From Rhyzopertha dominica (taxonomy: Eukaryota; Arthropoda; Insecta; Coleoptera; Bostrichidae): a stretch of DNA of 64,000 bases. A program made the position numbers and the translations under genes. The DNA is taken from positions 4,295,501 through 4,359,500 of the forward strand of contig QCXZ01000042.1 in assembly GCA_025024175.1 (NCBI GenBank), in the 5' to 3' direction. The notes under the pieces were generated by a model, which was not told where the DNA came from, ran no database searches, and saw only the letters and a program-made list of their open reading frames with translations. Positions 1 through 11,994 of this stretch are shown piece by piece; the first letter of the stretch is position 1, and every line of letters starts with the position of its first letter.

Positions 1-2037
1 CTAACAATAATGAAAGAACCTAACACTAGAACACATTATGAAGAGATCTAAGAGTTGATAGCATTTGTTCGCTATGTCGCCGATCCTGAGCTAACCACAA
101 GATGTATTAATATTTGGGCTTATATACATTGGCAGCATATTCCCTTTTCCTTATACATCTATCTTATTGTCTTCTTCCGTTGATTCGTTGTTACCGTAAG
201 AGACTATTTATGTTTGTTTTTCTGAAAGAACGTCTGAAACGACGAAAGTAGTTTTTATTATTTTACTGGTTAGTTCTACGTTCTATACTTGTTCCTACTG
301 CGGTATATATTTTTAACAAGTCGACATAATTACATTGAATCTAATTTCTAAGATTTTAAGATCATAATGTGTTCTAATGCTAGGTTCTTGCGTTTACATT
401 GTTATTATGATTGACGTTACAGCGAAGTAGTTCGGTGTATCTAGACAAGTGTATATAAGGAATCACGTAATCGTGGTACAAAAAATCGAACAAGAAACTA
501 TCAAATATACTTTGAGAACATTACCAACAGTAACACAAACACCCTTTATTAAAAATAAGCTTCAAATCACATTAGACAAAAGATATGCAATCTCAGGAAG
601 ACCTTGGAAGAAACTATTTAAGAGCCACGACCAAAATAAAAATCAGGGAAGGAGAAGAAATCATATCGACAACAAGAGATAAAAAGTAATAAGAAACCAC
701 TACGAAACCCCAATAATACCGTGCTGAAGCCAAGAAGACATGGAAATAAACCCACCCACAAAGATTTTGGGACTGTCGTAATCAATCGTGGAAAGAAATA
801 AAAACTAATGCACTTTGAGGAGAAATATTGTTATTATTCTTTATATAATCCGCATTAGGATCAATTACCTAGGTCGGTAGAAAAATTAACACAATTATGC
901 AGGGCTATTATCAAATACCCTAGTTCGTGTAAAAAATTCACGAGTTCCTAAACCAGCAGTGTAGTCCGGACTTGAAGAAAAAAGAATTCCTACATAAAAG
1001 AAATGCAGTTCATTAACAATTACTTACAGCGTCGCCAGAAATTATAACAGACTGATACACCGTGGGTGGGCTGTCACTGTAGGTCAGATTCGAAGTGTTG
1101 AACGTGCCTGTACAGCAAAGTAAACTATTGTTGATCCTGATGCATTGTGCGCCCGTGTTGTCCGATCACCAAGCGGAATAACAGGCATAAACTCGGAACA
1201 CGAGAATTATTAACGCAGAGTCGGCCATGAATCCACTACTGTTACCCGCGGAAGAGGCATTGTTTAGCTGAAGTGCAGACCCATGCAGAACACATTATTA
1301 AACTGGAGTATGCAAGATGAAAGGTAATACCGATATTGCACATCGACTATATTCTGAGATAGAATCGACAAGCATTTAACCTACCTTATTCATATATACA
1401 ATACAATATATTCCAAAAGCAACATTATGTTGAATTAAAATGCATGTCTATGCTGTGCTGTCTGCACTTCAACCAATAGCAGATAGATCTATTTCGCTGT
1501 CATTATAGCTCATCAGTGCAGTTTAGGTCTAGTGCAGACAGCACAGCCTAGAACAGGTTTTTGCCTATATACCAAAGGCTTTGTCATCATGTGAGTGTAA
1601 TGCTGACAGATGGCATTGCCATCTAAATTCTTACTTACATTTATGTTGAATTCTTTATTATTGACTTTTGGTAACAAATAATAGTCCGGGTTTGTTCGGT
1701 ACTTATAATAATGCAATGATATGGTATTTTTTATACAAAAGTTTACATTAAATTTGACAAATTATATAAACAAATAAAGCACTCATTTATTTCTGAGATG
1801 TGACACAATGTTAGGTTTTTTTAAATAGCAGTCATAGGTGGCTTTGACAGATTCTGATTTGCTATTTTGAAGCTTTCAGAATATATATAAAGTTCATAAA
1901 ACTGAAAATAAGAAAACGGCTTATAAGTCTAAGAAGTGCTACAAAAGACCCATGCTACGAGGGGCGGGCTGTTTATGGCAGTCTGGGAATTTAAACAGGC
2001 AAACACATACAATACACAATGACCCGACCAGACAGGT
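1..2037. other. Anonymous AT-rich DNA, no gene recognised
   Basis: No open frame here has splice signals or family motifs that I can support. About 960-1330 is less AT-rich than its surroundings and may be a decayed mobile element, but I cannot name it. The only clear structure is the inverted repeat listed separately. Confidence 0.4.
1452..1547. repeat. Short inverted repeat (foldback)
   Basis: The 16-base arm at 1452-1467 (GCTGTGCTGTCTGCAC) is repeated as a perfect reverse complement at 1532-1547, with a 64-base loop. This could be a small foldback element or the ends of a MITE. No target duplication is evident. Confidence 0.6.
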
Positions 2038-2039
2038 CA

Positions 2040-2596
2040 CTCATCTTCATTATCGTTATCCATAATCGAATTGTCCTCCAAATTTGGTATAAGTTCTTTT
2101 TAGAACACTCTTCAAATGATGTGTGGTTAATGTCGGAGTGGCAATCAGCACTACAAATTGAAACACTATTTGCTGAAATTAATAACGTATTCGGTACCTA
2201 TTCTCTTGCTCTGCAAGCTTTTAAAATTATTAGTCGCTTTCCTTTACAAGGTGGTGTTTTTAATTGACATCGCTGTGACCCATCAATCCAGCCCTCGGCA
2301 GTGACGCCATGTGTGACATACCAAGTCCCATCCAAATCGACAATGGACCTATTTTCATCTTGATATCTTCGATTTTTTTTAATAAAATCAGTTCTCCATC
2401 GCTTAAGCCGTTGACTTTCCATTGTGGCCAAACTCCTGTTAATTCTTTTATATTTGAACCCAATTTTTTTCAATAATTTTGTCATAGTTACGATGCTACA
2501 CTTACATTCAAGTCCCTGTTTATTAAATTCAGCTTTGATCGATTCCAAAGTTGGTACTTCGTTTCTATCATACACTCCGTGTATAATGTTTTTCAT
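2040..2596 (-). pseudogene. IS630/Tc1-like (DDE_3) transposase fragment
   Basis: The open part (2596 to 2198) reads as the helix-turn-helix and first catalytic block of the insect DDE_3 transposase family: a segment like LKKIGFKYKRINR, then IVDLDGTWYVTH. Family members normally have a DET or DEAW context after the first Asp; here the following Glu is Gly. A stop follows KACRARE. Similarity continues in the same direction to about 2040 (VPNTLL...), so the gene is broken, not short. The second Asp and final Glu regions are absent. It is one of five fragments of the same family in this window. Confidence 0.7.
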
Positions 2597-2619
2597 CTCT
2601 TTTCAGGAAAAGAGTTGAA

Positions 2620-5590
2620 TAAATTTTGTATAACAACTTTTGCATCCACTGACATATGGGCGGTGGTTCATCGAAAATTAAATTAATTACAAAATCATTT
2701 AATGAATATAACTATTTAGATAAATTATTCAAATTTTCAACTAATTCCTTAAGCGATTGATTTTATTTTAAATTAGCATAATTTTTTAAAGCAAATTAAG
2801 GGGAGAATTTTGGTACATTTATACATAACCGTCGGCATCTTCTAAAATTAGTTCTTCATCCAAGATTTCATCAAAAGTAATGATTTCTCTCTTCGAAGTT
2901 GTCTTCTTCACATTCATATTCCCACGGACGCCACATTTTGCAACTTCCTTTAAAAATTTGTATAAATACTAAAGGGTTTCGACTTTCTCTTTAATTTATG
3001 TAGGTGTTTTTATCAACCCTATCCCCTCTACTCTGGTGAACGCCGTTTACTTAGAAATATTGGTTGGGGTTGATACAGGCAAATATGTGTCATATCTTTA
3101 AATTGTCATTAGGGACTTGCGAAGTAAGAAGTTAGAAAAAGAAAAACAAAAATCCTTTTTTTTGACAAAATATTTTTCTTTTTATGGTAAAAAGCATATT
3201 AACATGGGAAAAACATCTTTGGGTACCCCTAAGAACACATTTGAACATCACCATCGTAATCAATAAAAATATTTTGAAGTTACTAAATTTCCCGCTAGTA
3301 GGCGTATTGGATTTGATATGACGGTACAAATAAACGCAAATAAATCTAAAATTTGAAATCTGATTTGATTAATGAACTGTGCTCAAAAATTTGACCAGGA
3401 ATATGTCTATATACTTTTATATACTTTTTTCCTATATCTTATGCTTACCAAGATACCCCGGAAGATACACAAATTCTGGGCATTCTGTACACTACACCGA
3501 AACAGTGACAGTATTGTAAATACGTAATAATTTTGAATATCTAAACATCAGTAGTAATAATTAAAAGTTTCGCTTATAGTCGCAAAATAATAATATTTAC
3601 ACAGTGACATATATAATATGTATGTATAAAAAAGGTAATTAGTAAAAAATTGGTACTTTTGAGTAAAAAGTTTACGTTCCTTACTAGCAGTTTTTCACAC
3701 CGACAAGATTTCATCAATCGTGATTTCGTGTTGGGCACTAATTGAATTTCATTTTAATATTCATTAAAATTTTTGCAGCTAACAAAACCAATTTCGTCTA
3801 AATCATCCCGAGCGAACTTCCTTTAGTGCTCTATTAAATCCGCTTTAAATATAATTAAGACTGCCTTAAGCTGCTCTAAGGATCGCGTACTATGATCGAT
3901 ATGCCCCTTTAATTTCCACTTGATTGCATTTAACTCGAAAATCAGGGGCGTATTGTAAGATGTGGAGGATAGGAAGTAGGAAGATAACAGATTATAAAAA
4001 GTCTCATTATTAGTCTAATCAATATACTTGTGAGTCAGGTTTTCTTAATGGTAAATTAATAATTACAGATACTGTAAGTATAATCTATATGATATGAGAC
4101 ATAATCGTTCTAATGATGGTTTTTTAATGGTTTCTATATCTTAAAATATGCTATTTCTATAATTTTTAGAGTTGTTAGGTATCCGCTACATTAGAAAATA
4201 AGGTTCTTATTTTGCTTTTTGTTGCTACTTGTATAGATAGTATACGTATAATATTAAAATTTCCTACAATAGTATTTAAAAATTTTCATTACTCATTTTA
4301 CTTGAGTAAACCTTGTTAACTCGCCATGAAGCGCACAAACAAAAGCATTGACAAGAAGAACCGAATTTACTCACTTAGTTGTAATTTTATTATTTTCTTA
4401 ATATTACTTTCGGATCAAAGTGAATTTTCCATAAAATGAATTAGTGGGCACCGTGCTAAAATATTGAATCGCTGATAATTATAGCGATTAAAAAAGATAT
4501 CGAAATAATTTGAGAAGCATAAATATTAGCATACACAGAATCCTACTGACATTTTATATACGTATTTTCAACATTAGTAGCCTCGTACACAAAAGCAGAG
4601 GGGGCTAACATAATTTTTTAAAGGTTACAGTTACTTCTAGCCTTTACCTAAGTATCTACTAGAAAAGATTTCTGTACTATAACTCTGCGGTAACTGCTGT
4701 AAAATGACAACGCCCTAAGGAATATATACATTCAATATAAATAACTACAGTAATACAGATTTTATTTATATTATATAGATTTGGTGACTACCAAAGCAGA
4801 CGCTTAATATGATCTTATACTAGATACATTAATTCGAGGTAAACGTTCTTAATGCATGTAACAGAGAAAAATTTTATAGCATGCGTATATTAAAACGGTT
4901 TATATGTATTTAAAATATATGTCTTGTAAATGCAGCATCGTAGCAGTAACTTTAAGATTCGCAAAAAATATATACAGCGTTACTTTTCGTAATTGAGCAA
5001 CCAAACCTGTAGTAACGGCGATTTCTTGCTTCAGCAGACCGCAACGTAAACGTATTTGGAATATAAAAGTCAAGGTACCAGCCTGTAAACATTGGAACAT
5101 ATGCTCCTAGCAGTTCATAGATATTAATACATAAACAGAGATCTTCAGCTTGAAATTTTAAACCTAACAAATAATATGTTTCTTGTCAGGGCGGCGTAAC
5201 AGTATCTGTAATGACCGTGTCCACCTTTTAAATTGACATAAGTTTATGAGAGTCTACATAGAGTCAATGGTTCATGTATACCTGATACATATAATTTTGT
5301 TTTAATAGTATTTCCTTTTTAAAGTCACTATAATCTAGGCTATATAAAATATGGATAGCTGAGAACGACTATACTATAAAGTACCTGTAGAATTATTTTA
5401 TACAATTATTGGTAAATAATTCTACTAAATAACCCTAATTATGAAATGATACCCGACACACCATGCCAAACTATCCATTCTGACTGTTTTATCAAAGCAT
5501 TTTGTCTTTATAACCTCCAATAGTCATGCTTTAAAAGAAAATCTTTGATTTATTTTTTATTTGAAGACATATTTGGATTTTTTTTCAATC
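2620..5590. other. Gene-free stretch
   Basis: Mostly AT-rich sequence. A short coding-like minus-strand frame at about 2965-2826 (FLKEVAKCGVRG..., ending in an acidic tail) and another at 5170-4952 have no recognisable family or convincing exon boundaries. I see nothing else that can be supported. Confidence 0.35.
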
Positions 5591-7630
5591 TGAGCAGAGT
5601 GATAAGACGCATTGCCTAATACACTTACTGCATTGGCCAGAAGCTTTGGCAGCAGTTTATTCTCAAACCAATTTTGAAAAACCTCAGCAGTCATATTTCA
5701 TGGTCCTTCATATTTTTAGCAGATACAAATAATGCATCTTCCACCCATTCGGTTTTAGATACCGCATGTCGAATAATCAACCCTTATTCAGTGTCATGGG
5801 TGTCGTACCAAGTTTCGTCGGCATATATGATTGATCTATCTTCATCTCTAATTTTTTTAATTTGGTTTAAGTAATTTACTCGCCTTTCCAAAATTCGTGG
5901 CGATTCCACAAGAATTTGACGTTTATTAATTAATTAACTCTCCTTACAGCAGTTGATTTTTAACCAAGTTTTAATTTTCATGTGTAATTATTCTTCATTT
6001 AATACAAAACTATTTTTGTACACCTGATAAATCATACGTCGTATTAATTTGCATGATTATCTTTAAAAACCTCTGCAAATTGAATCAATACTTCCACATG
6101 TAATTATCAAAATGACATTTACGTTTTTATTTCTTATACTACGATTAGCAATCAGGTTTTGAGCATTTTTCTCTCTACACATTTTTTTCTAATACAGACA
6201 GTCCTCGTGATATTAGCAAAAATATATAAATTTTAAAAGCTTTTTCCAAATAACTCGAAAACTATTAACTTAACAAAACAATTACAAGAGTGCTTTCTGA
6301 TCAGAAATTTGATTTTCTATATAATACCAACATTTAAAAAAAATCGTACGAGCAGGGTCCAAAATAGGTTTTTTGGAAATATTTCGAAAATGTCAAAATT
6401 TTGAATAAATTTTCTAAGACACTTTTTGTGAGAAATTTTTGAATATATTAAATATATTCTGAGATATTTAGGAAAAACGGTTTTCTTTAAGTGACGCTTT
6501 TTTGCTAATATCTTCTAAACAGTTTGGTGCACCGAAAATTTATAAGAACGAATAATTCTCGCAGTTATACTACTAATCCGATATTAAAACGAAAAAAAAT
6601 AAAAATTTGCAAAAATAGTAGTTACCCCCCAATTTCGCCCCTTCCCGATACCCTTCTTACCCCACAAACAATAGGTCGCTTTGGGTAGTTGAGATTTATA
6701 CGTTTGCCAAATTTCAAGTTCAAATATTAAGTCTTTCGAAAGTTATCGTGTCCACAAACAAAACCACAGACACACGGACAAGAAATTTTTTCGCTCAAAT
6801 TTTGTTTTTTTGCGTTTTCGATCATTTTAAAGCGAATGAGCAAATAAAAATTTTTGAAAATTTTTTTTCGTGATACAATACTTCCCATCCGTTGAATGTG
6901 GAAGTAAAATTCTCGACGAACCAAAATCTTTTCTGTCATAAATTCGATTACAGCTATATTTCTCACAGTTGATTGTGATATTTTGGTCATTCTAGTGGTT
7001 TTTGCGATGACCAACTTTCTCCCTCTGAATTTTTTATGTATACATAAATATTCAAAACTATTTGTTTAGCTTTAGGTAGTAAATGATTATGATTCCGTTT
7101 AATGGGGTTTGGCTTGTCAGGTACATCATTTTCAACATTATTGTCAAAAACATCATCCGCAATTCCTACTTCTTCAACAACCTCTACGTTGTGGGTGGGA
7201 AAAATCCACCCCATTCCTGGTCTACACATTTTTATAATAACTGATAAGTTAAGTGCTATAAGAATATTTCATTTTGTAGTGTTTTCCCTAAAATTGCTAT
7301 TTTAAAACATACCTTACGTAACATAAATACAATGTATAGTCTTGAAGGAAACTGTTTTGTTGAGAAATTTAAAGATTAAAAATTGGTTCACAGGTAAATA
7401 TTTTAGAGAAGGTTTGCGGGTGCATTTTCAGGAATTAAAGCTCTTTATAGATATTTTCTTAGAACATAATTAAAAGTAGGTTGCAGATAAATCTGTTAAA
7501 ATAGATAATTTCTATTGATGTTAAAATTGAGTACGGCCCATCCTCACAGATATCTTTCAAATCTATTCTAAACGTCATTACTTTTATCGGGGTTTACTGC
7601 CGGCCTGTATGTAATAAAGTACCTAAACAA
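5590..7630 (-). pseudogene. IS630-like DDE_3 element, copy A, with internal insertion
   Basis: Transposase pieces read on the minus strand. The N-terminal LPKAKQIVLNIYVYIKN lies in 7229-6987, the first catalytic block YADETWYDTHDTE at about 5840-5800, and a second block ending SVLGNASYHS at about 5700-5600. Family members usually have Asp in VMDNASYHS; here it is Gly, a disabling change. Relative to the sister copy at 46250-47370, roughly 6080-7020 is extra sequence that splits the gene. Flanking noncoding sequence (7030-7630) is shared with copies at 24028-25940 and 46650-47370, so the three belong to one element family. Its exact ends cannot be set here. Confidence 0.65.
6080..7020. repeat. 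About 940-bp extra segment inside DDE_3 copy A
   Basis: The sister copy runs without a break across this point, so this block looks like an insertion or a segment lost in the sister. It is very A/T-rich, has a C-rich patch near 6628-6660, and holds a minus-strand frame (7014-6727) with a Cys-rich tail CPCVCGFVCGH. The first residues of that frame (KISQSTVRNI) resemble a helix-turn-helix, so part of it may be transposase coding. No target duplication was found. Confidence 0.4.
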
Positions 7631-7672
7631 TGACAAACAGCTCTTATAATGATATTTTCCTACAATTATATA

Positions 7673-9271
7673 CAGAGTCGCTACAAAATATCGAACCAGC
7701 AGGATATTCTGTTCTGTTCGATCGATTTGGATAAATAAAATGTATTTTCTGGAATTTTTTTTAACTCCGTGTCACCGAGATATGGGCGCAAATTGCATTT
7801 TTTTTATTTGTACAATTTATTGCTTTTGAGTTGATAAAAGTGTTGGGTCTTGCAAAAACTTCGGGATAAAAACCATATTCGTTATTACTAAGTAGGATCA
7901 GAAACTCCAGGTGTCTCTATTTTCCTCGTGACTGGTGATAATTTTCTTTCACTTTATTATTTGCAATCGCAATGCCTCAGTTAACTGAACATGATCGGAT
8001 CAAAATTTTGATGATGATTGGTTATGGAGATAGAAGGCAAAGTATTTGCACTCTATAGTGCAATTCATGAAGATCGTTAACCAATTGCCAGATCAACAGT
8101 TATTAAAACAGTGCAACGTTTTGACGAAAATTTTTAGAAAAGAGATGTCTTATCAATACAAAATTCACTTATTAGAAGAACTGAGCGAAGAAGATTTCGA
8201 TAGTAGGACAGAATTTTTCAAAACTGCTTGAACATGACAGATGACGATAGAAACATTTTAAATTGGATTATGTTTTCTGATGAAGCGACTTTTTGCCTCA
8301 GTGGTAATGTGATTAGATATAATTGCAGATATTGCTCGGACTCAAATCCACATTGGATGGAACAAGTCCACACACAGCACCCTCAGAAAGTGAATGTCTG
8401 GTGTAGTATTATCGGTGAGCACATTATTGGCCTTTTTTCATCGATGGAAATTTGAATGCTGTCAAGTATTTACAGCTCATTATACCAGAACTTATTTGCC
8501 TGTTCCCTAATCGTGAAAATGCTGCGCGTCCTTCTGAACATATATGGTTGCCAACGTTCGTGGATATTTGAATGAGATATTTCCAGACAAATGGATTGGT
8601 AGGCGCGGAGCGATAGAATGCCCAGCACGTTCCCCTGATCTGACGCCGCTTTATTTTTTCCTGTGGAGGTATCTGAAAAATCGTATTTATGCTGATCGGC
8701 CACATAACGCAGAATATTTAAAAGGACGAATCAGGGCAGAAATTCAGAACTTACCTCCAGATACGCTACAAAGAACATTAGAAAACTTTTACTCAAGGCT
8801 GAATTACTGCCAGGAAGTGAATGGGGAACATTTTGAACATCTTCCGTAATGTAAATCTGAAAAAATACTGCATTTTTCACGGAATCATGTTTTTCTTTTT
8901 TACTTTTTGGGTAGCCGATTCGCAATTAATTGATCAAACTAGACGAAAATTTCACCAGTCAAACAAAAATGGTAATACCTGGCTTATTTGTCCAGTTTAG
9001 CGACAAAAAATTGTTTTCATTCTTTTCGTTCCTTGTCAGGTATTTGTAATTGTACAAGTGCGATATATTTTTGAAATCAGGAAAAAAATACCCTTTTCAA
9101 TGATGTGCCTTTTGAACCCCATTTCCATTTAAAAATGCAACTCGCGTCCATATCTCGGAAACGAGAGCTGACGCGGAGTTTAATTACTCATAGGCCCACG
9201 CACAATTTCAGAAAAATCGATAGAACAGAACCTGAAATATCCTGCTGGTTCCAAAGTTTTTAGCGACCCTG
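7673..9271 (+). mobile_element. Complete mariner/Tc3-like element with TA target duplication
   Basis: The left end begins CAGAGTCGCTACAAAATATC and the right end, read inward on the other strand, begins CAGGGTCGCTAAAAACTTTG. The inverted repeats share a longer block ACCAGCAGGATATT. A TA dinucleotide flanks both sides (7671-7672 and 9272-9273), as expected for Tc1/mariner. The element is 1599 bp. It ends 117 bp before the acceptor of the PDZ exon at 9389, so it sits in that gene's last intron if the intron extends this far. Confidence 0.85.
7971..8849 (+). pseudogene. Tc3-like transposase, frameshifted, second catalytic Asp deleted
   Basis: The frame starts MPQLTEHDRIKILMMIGYGD at 7971 and stops early. 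Family sequence continues in shifted frames: LLEELSEEDFD, then WIMFSDEATFCLSG (first catalytic Asp), then NPHW and KVNVW. After an EHIWL segment near 8540 the family's usual FQQDGAPPHY block is missing; the sequence resumes at VRGYLNEIFPDKWIGRRG and the third acidic motif PARSPDLTPL. The last frame, 8544-8849, is intact to its stop. Loss of the QDG block removes the second catalytic Asp, so the copy cannot be active. Confidence 0.8.
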
Positions 9272-9388
9272 TATGCGCGACTTCTCGTCTGCGCCTCGTG
9301 AATGACGTCACGACAAAGCCGGCATCTGCGCGTTGCCATACCGTTACGAGTTCACTGCGATCTTGCACAATTCCGTTTATTGTTTCAG

Positions 9389-9610
9389 GAAAACGGCGCC
9401 GCGTTCTGCGCGGGGGGCCTGGAGGTCGGCCAGCTGATCCTGCAGGTGGACGGCACCCGAGTCGAGGGCCTCCAGCACCAGGACGTCGCGCGCCTGATAG
9501 CGGAGTCGTTCGCCAGGCGGGACCGCGACGACATCGAGTTCCTGGTGGTCGAGGCGAAGAAGAGCAACCTGGAGCCGAAACCGACGGCGCTCATCTTCCT
9601 CGAAGCCTAA
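9389..9610 (+). CDS. dysc: Terminal exon: C-terminal PDZ domain of a whirlin/dyschronic-like protein
   Basis: A polypyrimidine tract and CAG (ending 9388) precede an open exon of 73 codons that ends at TAA 9608-9610. It starts ENGAAFCAGGLEVGQLILQV, continues VDGTRVEGLQHQDVARLIAE and ends PTALIFLEA. The VGQLILQVDG / HQDVARLIAE pattern matches the second half of a PDZ domain, and its position at the very C-terminus matches the third PDZ of whirlin, a scaffold that binds C-terminal peptides of partner proteins. The first half of the PDZ must lie in an upstream exon that I did not find in this window. The exon is strikingly GC-rich against AT-rich flanks. The PDZ call is secure; the whirlin/dyschronic assignment rests on remembered family patterns. 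Confidence 0.7.
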   Translation, partial: ENGAAFCAGGLEVGQLILQVDGTRVEGLQHQDVARLIAESFARRDRDDIEFLVVEAKKSNLEPKPTALIFLEA

Positions 9611-10285
9611 CATTTGCTTAGCCTCCCCCCTAGCGACCCCCCGGGGCCGTCGCATTTCACCGACTGAACCGCCGCCGCCGTGCTACTACACATATCACTG
9701 TTGTACATAAACTGGGCCGAAGCGCCCGGGATGACACCGGAAGAAGGATATGGATGATGGGCAAATGGGAGGAGAGGGTACTGTGAGGCATCCGGGGCGC
9801 TTTGGGGCAGTGTAGATGTAGTAGGTGCTCAAGTTGTTTCTGCTTATGGGGAATGAGACCAAAACGAAATCGTTCTTGTCAAGGAAAAGAGTTTAGATCA
9901 GTTAAACATTATTAGACCTTTTTATCGGGACATTGGTTACGTTCTTAGTTGGTGGCTGGCGTTAGTTGATTCAGAATCAGGTGGGCTTTTGGCAGAATGA
10001 TCTACATCGACGTATTCTCAAAACAAAATTTTTTACACGACTTATGTAATGGTCAGTTTTACGCCCTTATATATTAATACTGTTTATGCACAGATACATG
10101 ATAATAAGGCTATTATTACTACATTTACCTACACATAAACGCTTTTTTATGACCCACGGACCCCTTTACCACCCGGAGGGCAATAAGAAACATCAATTTA
10201 AACGCTAATGCTTTTTGTAAAAATTTGTTTTTAACATGATTTGCTGACAATGAAAACAAACAAATTACATATTTTGGTATGTGTA
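9611..10285 (+). other. Probable 3' UTR and downstream DNA of the PDZ gene
   Basis: GC-rich sequence persists to about 9800 after the stop codon, then becomes AT-rich. No AATAAA was recognised close to the stop. The first obvious candidate, near 10455, lies inside the next transposon, so the transcript end is unresolved. Confidence 0.35.
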
Positions 10286-10558
10286 TAGTAAAGACACTTT
10301 CGTTGTCACCTAATAAAATTTTATGGTTCACCACAGCTATTAGTGAGATTATTGGGGGTCGGTTCCAAACAATGGATCCGATTTGTATATTGTAAAACGG
10401 CACGCGCCCTAAAGTAAGAGCAGGCAAAATTCCAGGATCGGACTCGAAAGTCAAAATAAAATTTTTATTTTACAAACAAACATACATAAATAGTCATATA
10501 AGTTATTACAATTACAAAAAAATAATTTATTAATCTGTGTCCGAATCTGAATAATCAT

Positions 10559-10925
10559 TTACATTAATAATAATCTATTCAGGTGGCTGATTTTAAATGT
10601 TTTCTCGACTTTCACAACATGTTTAACGCAGTCTTCCCATTTCTGGACACTTATTAAATTTATTTGCTCTCTAATTACAGTTATAACAGCTGGAGTGCTT
10701 TCAGGGTGGGTATTATATTTTCTTATATTATGTTTAAGGTCCCCCCCATATAAGCTCAATTGGATTAAAAATACAAATATATGGAGGTAACCTTGGACTT
10801 TCTTGTCGACGCATTTAGAATTTTCTGTGAGTCCTTTTTGTTTAACGTCATGGGTATCAAACCAAGCCTCATCCAAACAGACTATGTTTCGGTTCATACT
10901 TCGAAATTTTTCGATGGCTTTTAAA
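10559..10925 (-). pseudogene. DDE_3 transposase, C-terminal half, interrupted by the hAT insertion
   Basis: Reading from the hAT junction: YLKAIEKFRSMNRNIVCLDE, then AWFDTHDV with the first catalytic Asp. After CVDKKV, a frame-shifted stretch encodes the FNPIELIWGDLKHNI block that carries the family's final Glu. The middle region with the second Asp is absent, so an internal deletion predates or accompanies the frameshift. The frame then continues WEDCVKHVVKVE to a stop at 10559. The matching upstream piece (MESARIVQARIRYLK) is at about 14990-14949, across the hAT insertion. Confidence 0.8.
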
Positions 10926-11994
10926 TAAGGTGACCAACTTCCCAAACCAGAAAATCCGGACGCCTTCATGGTGCTATTTGTAATATAGGATAAAGTAAAG
11001 AGGAATGGTCAGACATTAGGTCAGGCATTAGGTCATTGCGCCCTGACACTACAGAAGTTTAATGTAATAAGATTTTGTGATAAATGATCCTCGGATAGGT
11101 AAAACGAGAGGTATAGGCAGTAAATGAACATATGTTCATTTATAAATGATTTCGGGCAATAATTATCTTTCCTATATATAGGCAGTAAAGATTATAATAT
11201 GGAAACGTCATGGCAACGTCACAACAAACAACAGGACCTGCCGCATATCTCACCAATCGCCATTCACTTTGTCACACCAGCGAGTTACTGCGCAGACTCG
11301 CTGCCCTAGGAACAGGCAATGTGGCGACTTAGGGTTGTTACAATATTTTCTCGCGCATGCTCTAACAATTAGCCGTCTACAGATGAGATGTACAGTAGCG
11401 TGCAAAAAAAATCGGACACTGAGTGAAATTTTCTTGAACGTCGGATAACTCGTGAATCAAGTTACCAATTGACACGGGGTTTTTTGCTGTTTGATTCTTA
11501 TTTTCTTGTTAACATTTTCAATAAATATAGTTGAGATTGTTTCACTGTATGAAAAGTTATGGTATCACGTTTCAATGCATATCAAAATCTAACCGTGCAA
11601 AAAAAACCGGACACTTCCACAAATTTAGTAAGACACAAAATTTATTTAAAGAACCACAAAATTAACATTTATCTGACAGAACTATGGTTCAATATTTAGT
11701 CTCATAACCCTTTACAGCAATCACAGCAGCACAGCGGAGTCGACCAAACTGATAATTTTCTTAAGAGGAATTGTATTCTCTTCTGCTTCTAGCGCTGCCA
11801 TCAAGTCGTCCGCTTTCTTAAATTTTCGGGCGCGGATTGAGGTCCGACGACTGTGCGAATGTTCTCGGTGGCGTGCAAAAGCATAATCTCTTCCAATATC
11901 AAACGATATTGGTTGGCGTTCATCTTGCCGTCCACACGTCCCAGCAGACCGACCAAGTCACAACTGAAGCGGCCTGAAAAATACACTATAGCAT

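Noticed and set aside
449..682. Plus-strand frame of 77 codons
   Set aside because: No recognised motif, splice site or composition shift supports coding.
4952..5170. Minus-strand hydrophobic frame
   Set aside because: Overlapping frames are equally open and no receptor or other family motif could be recognised.
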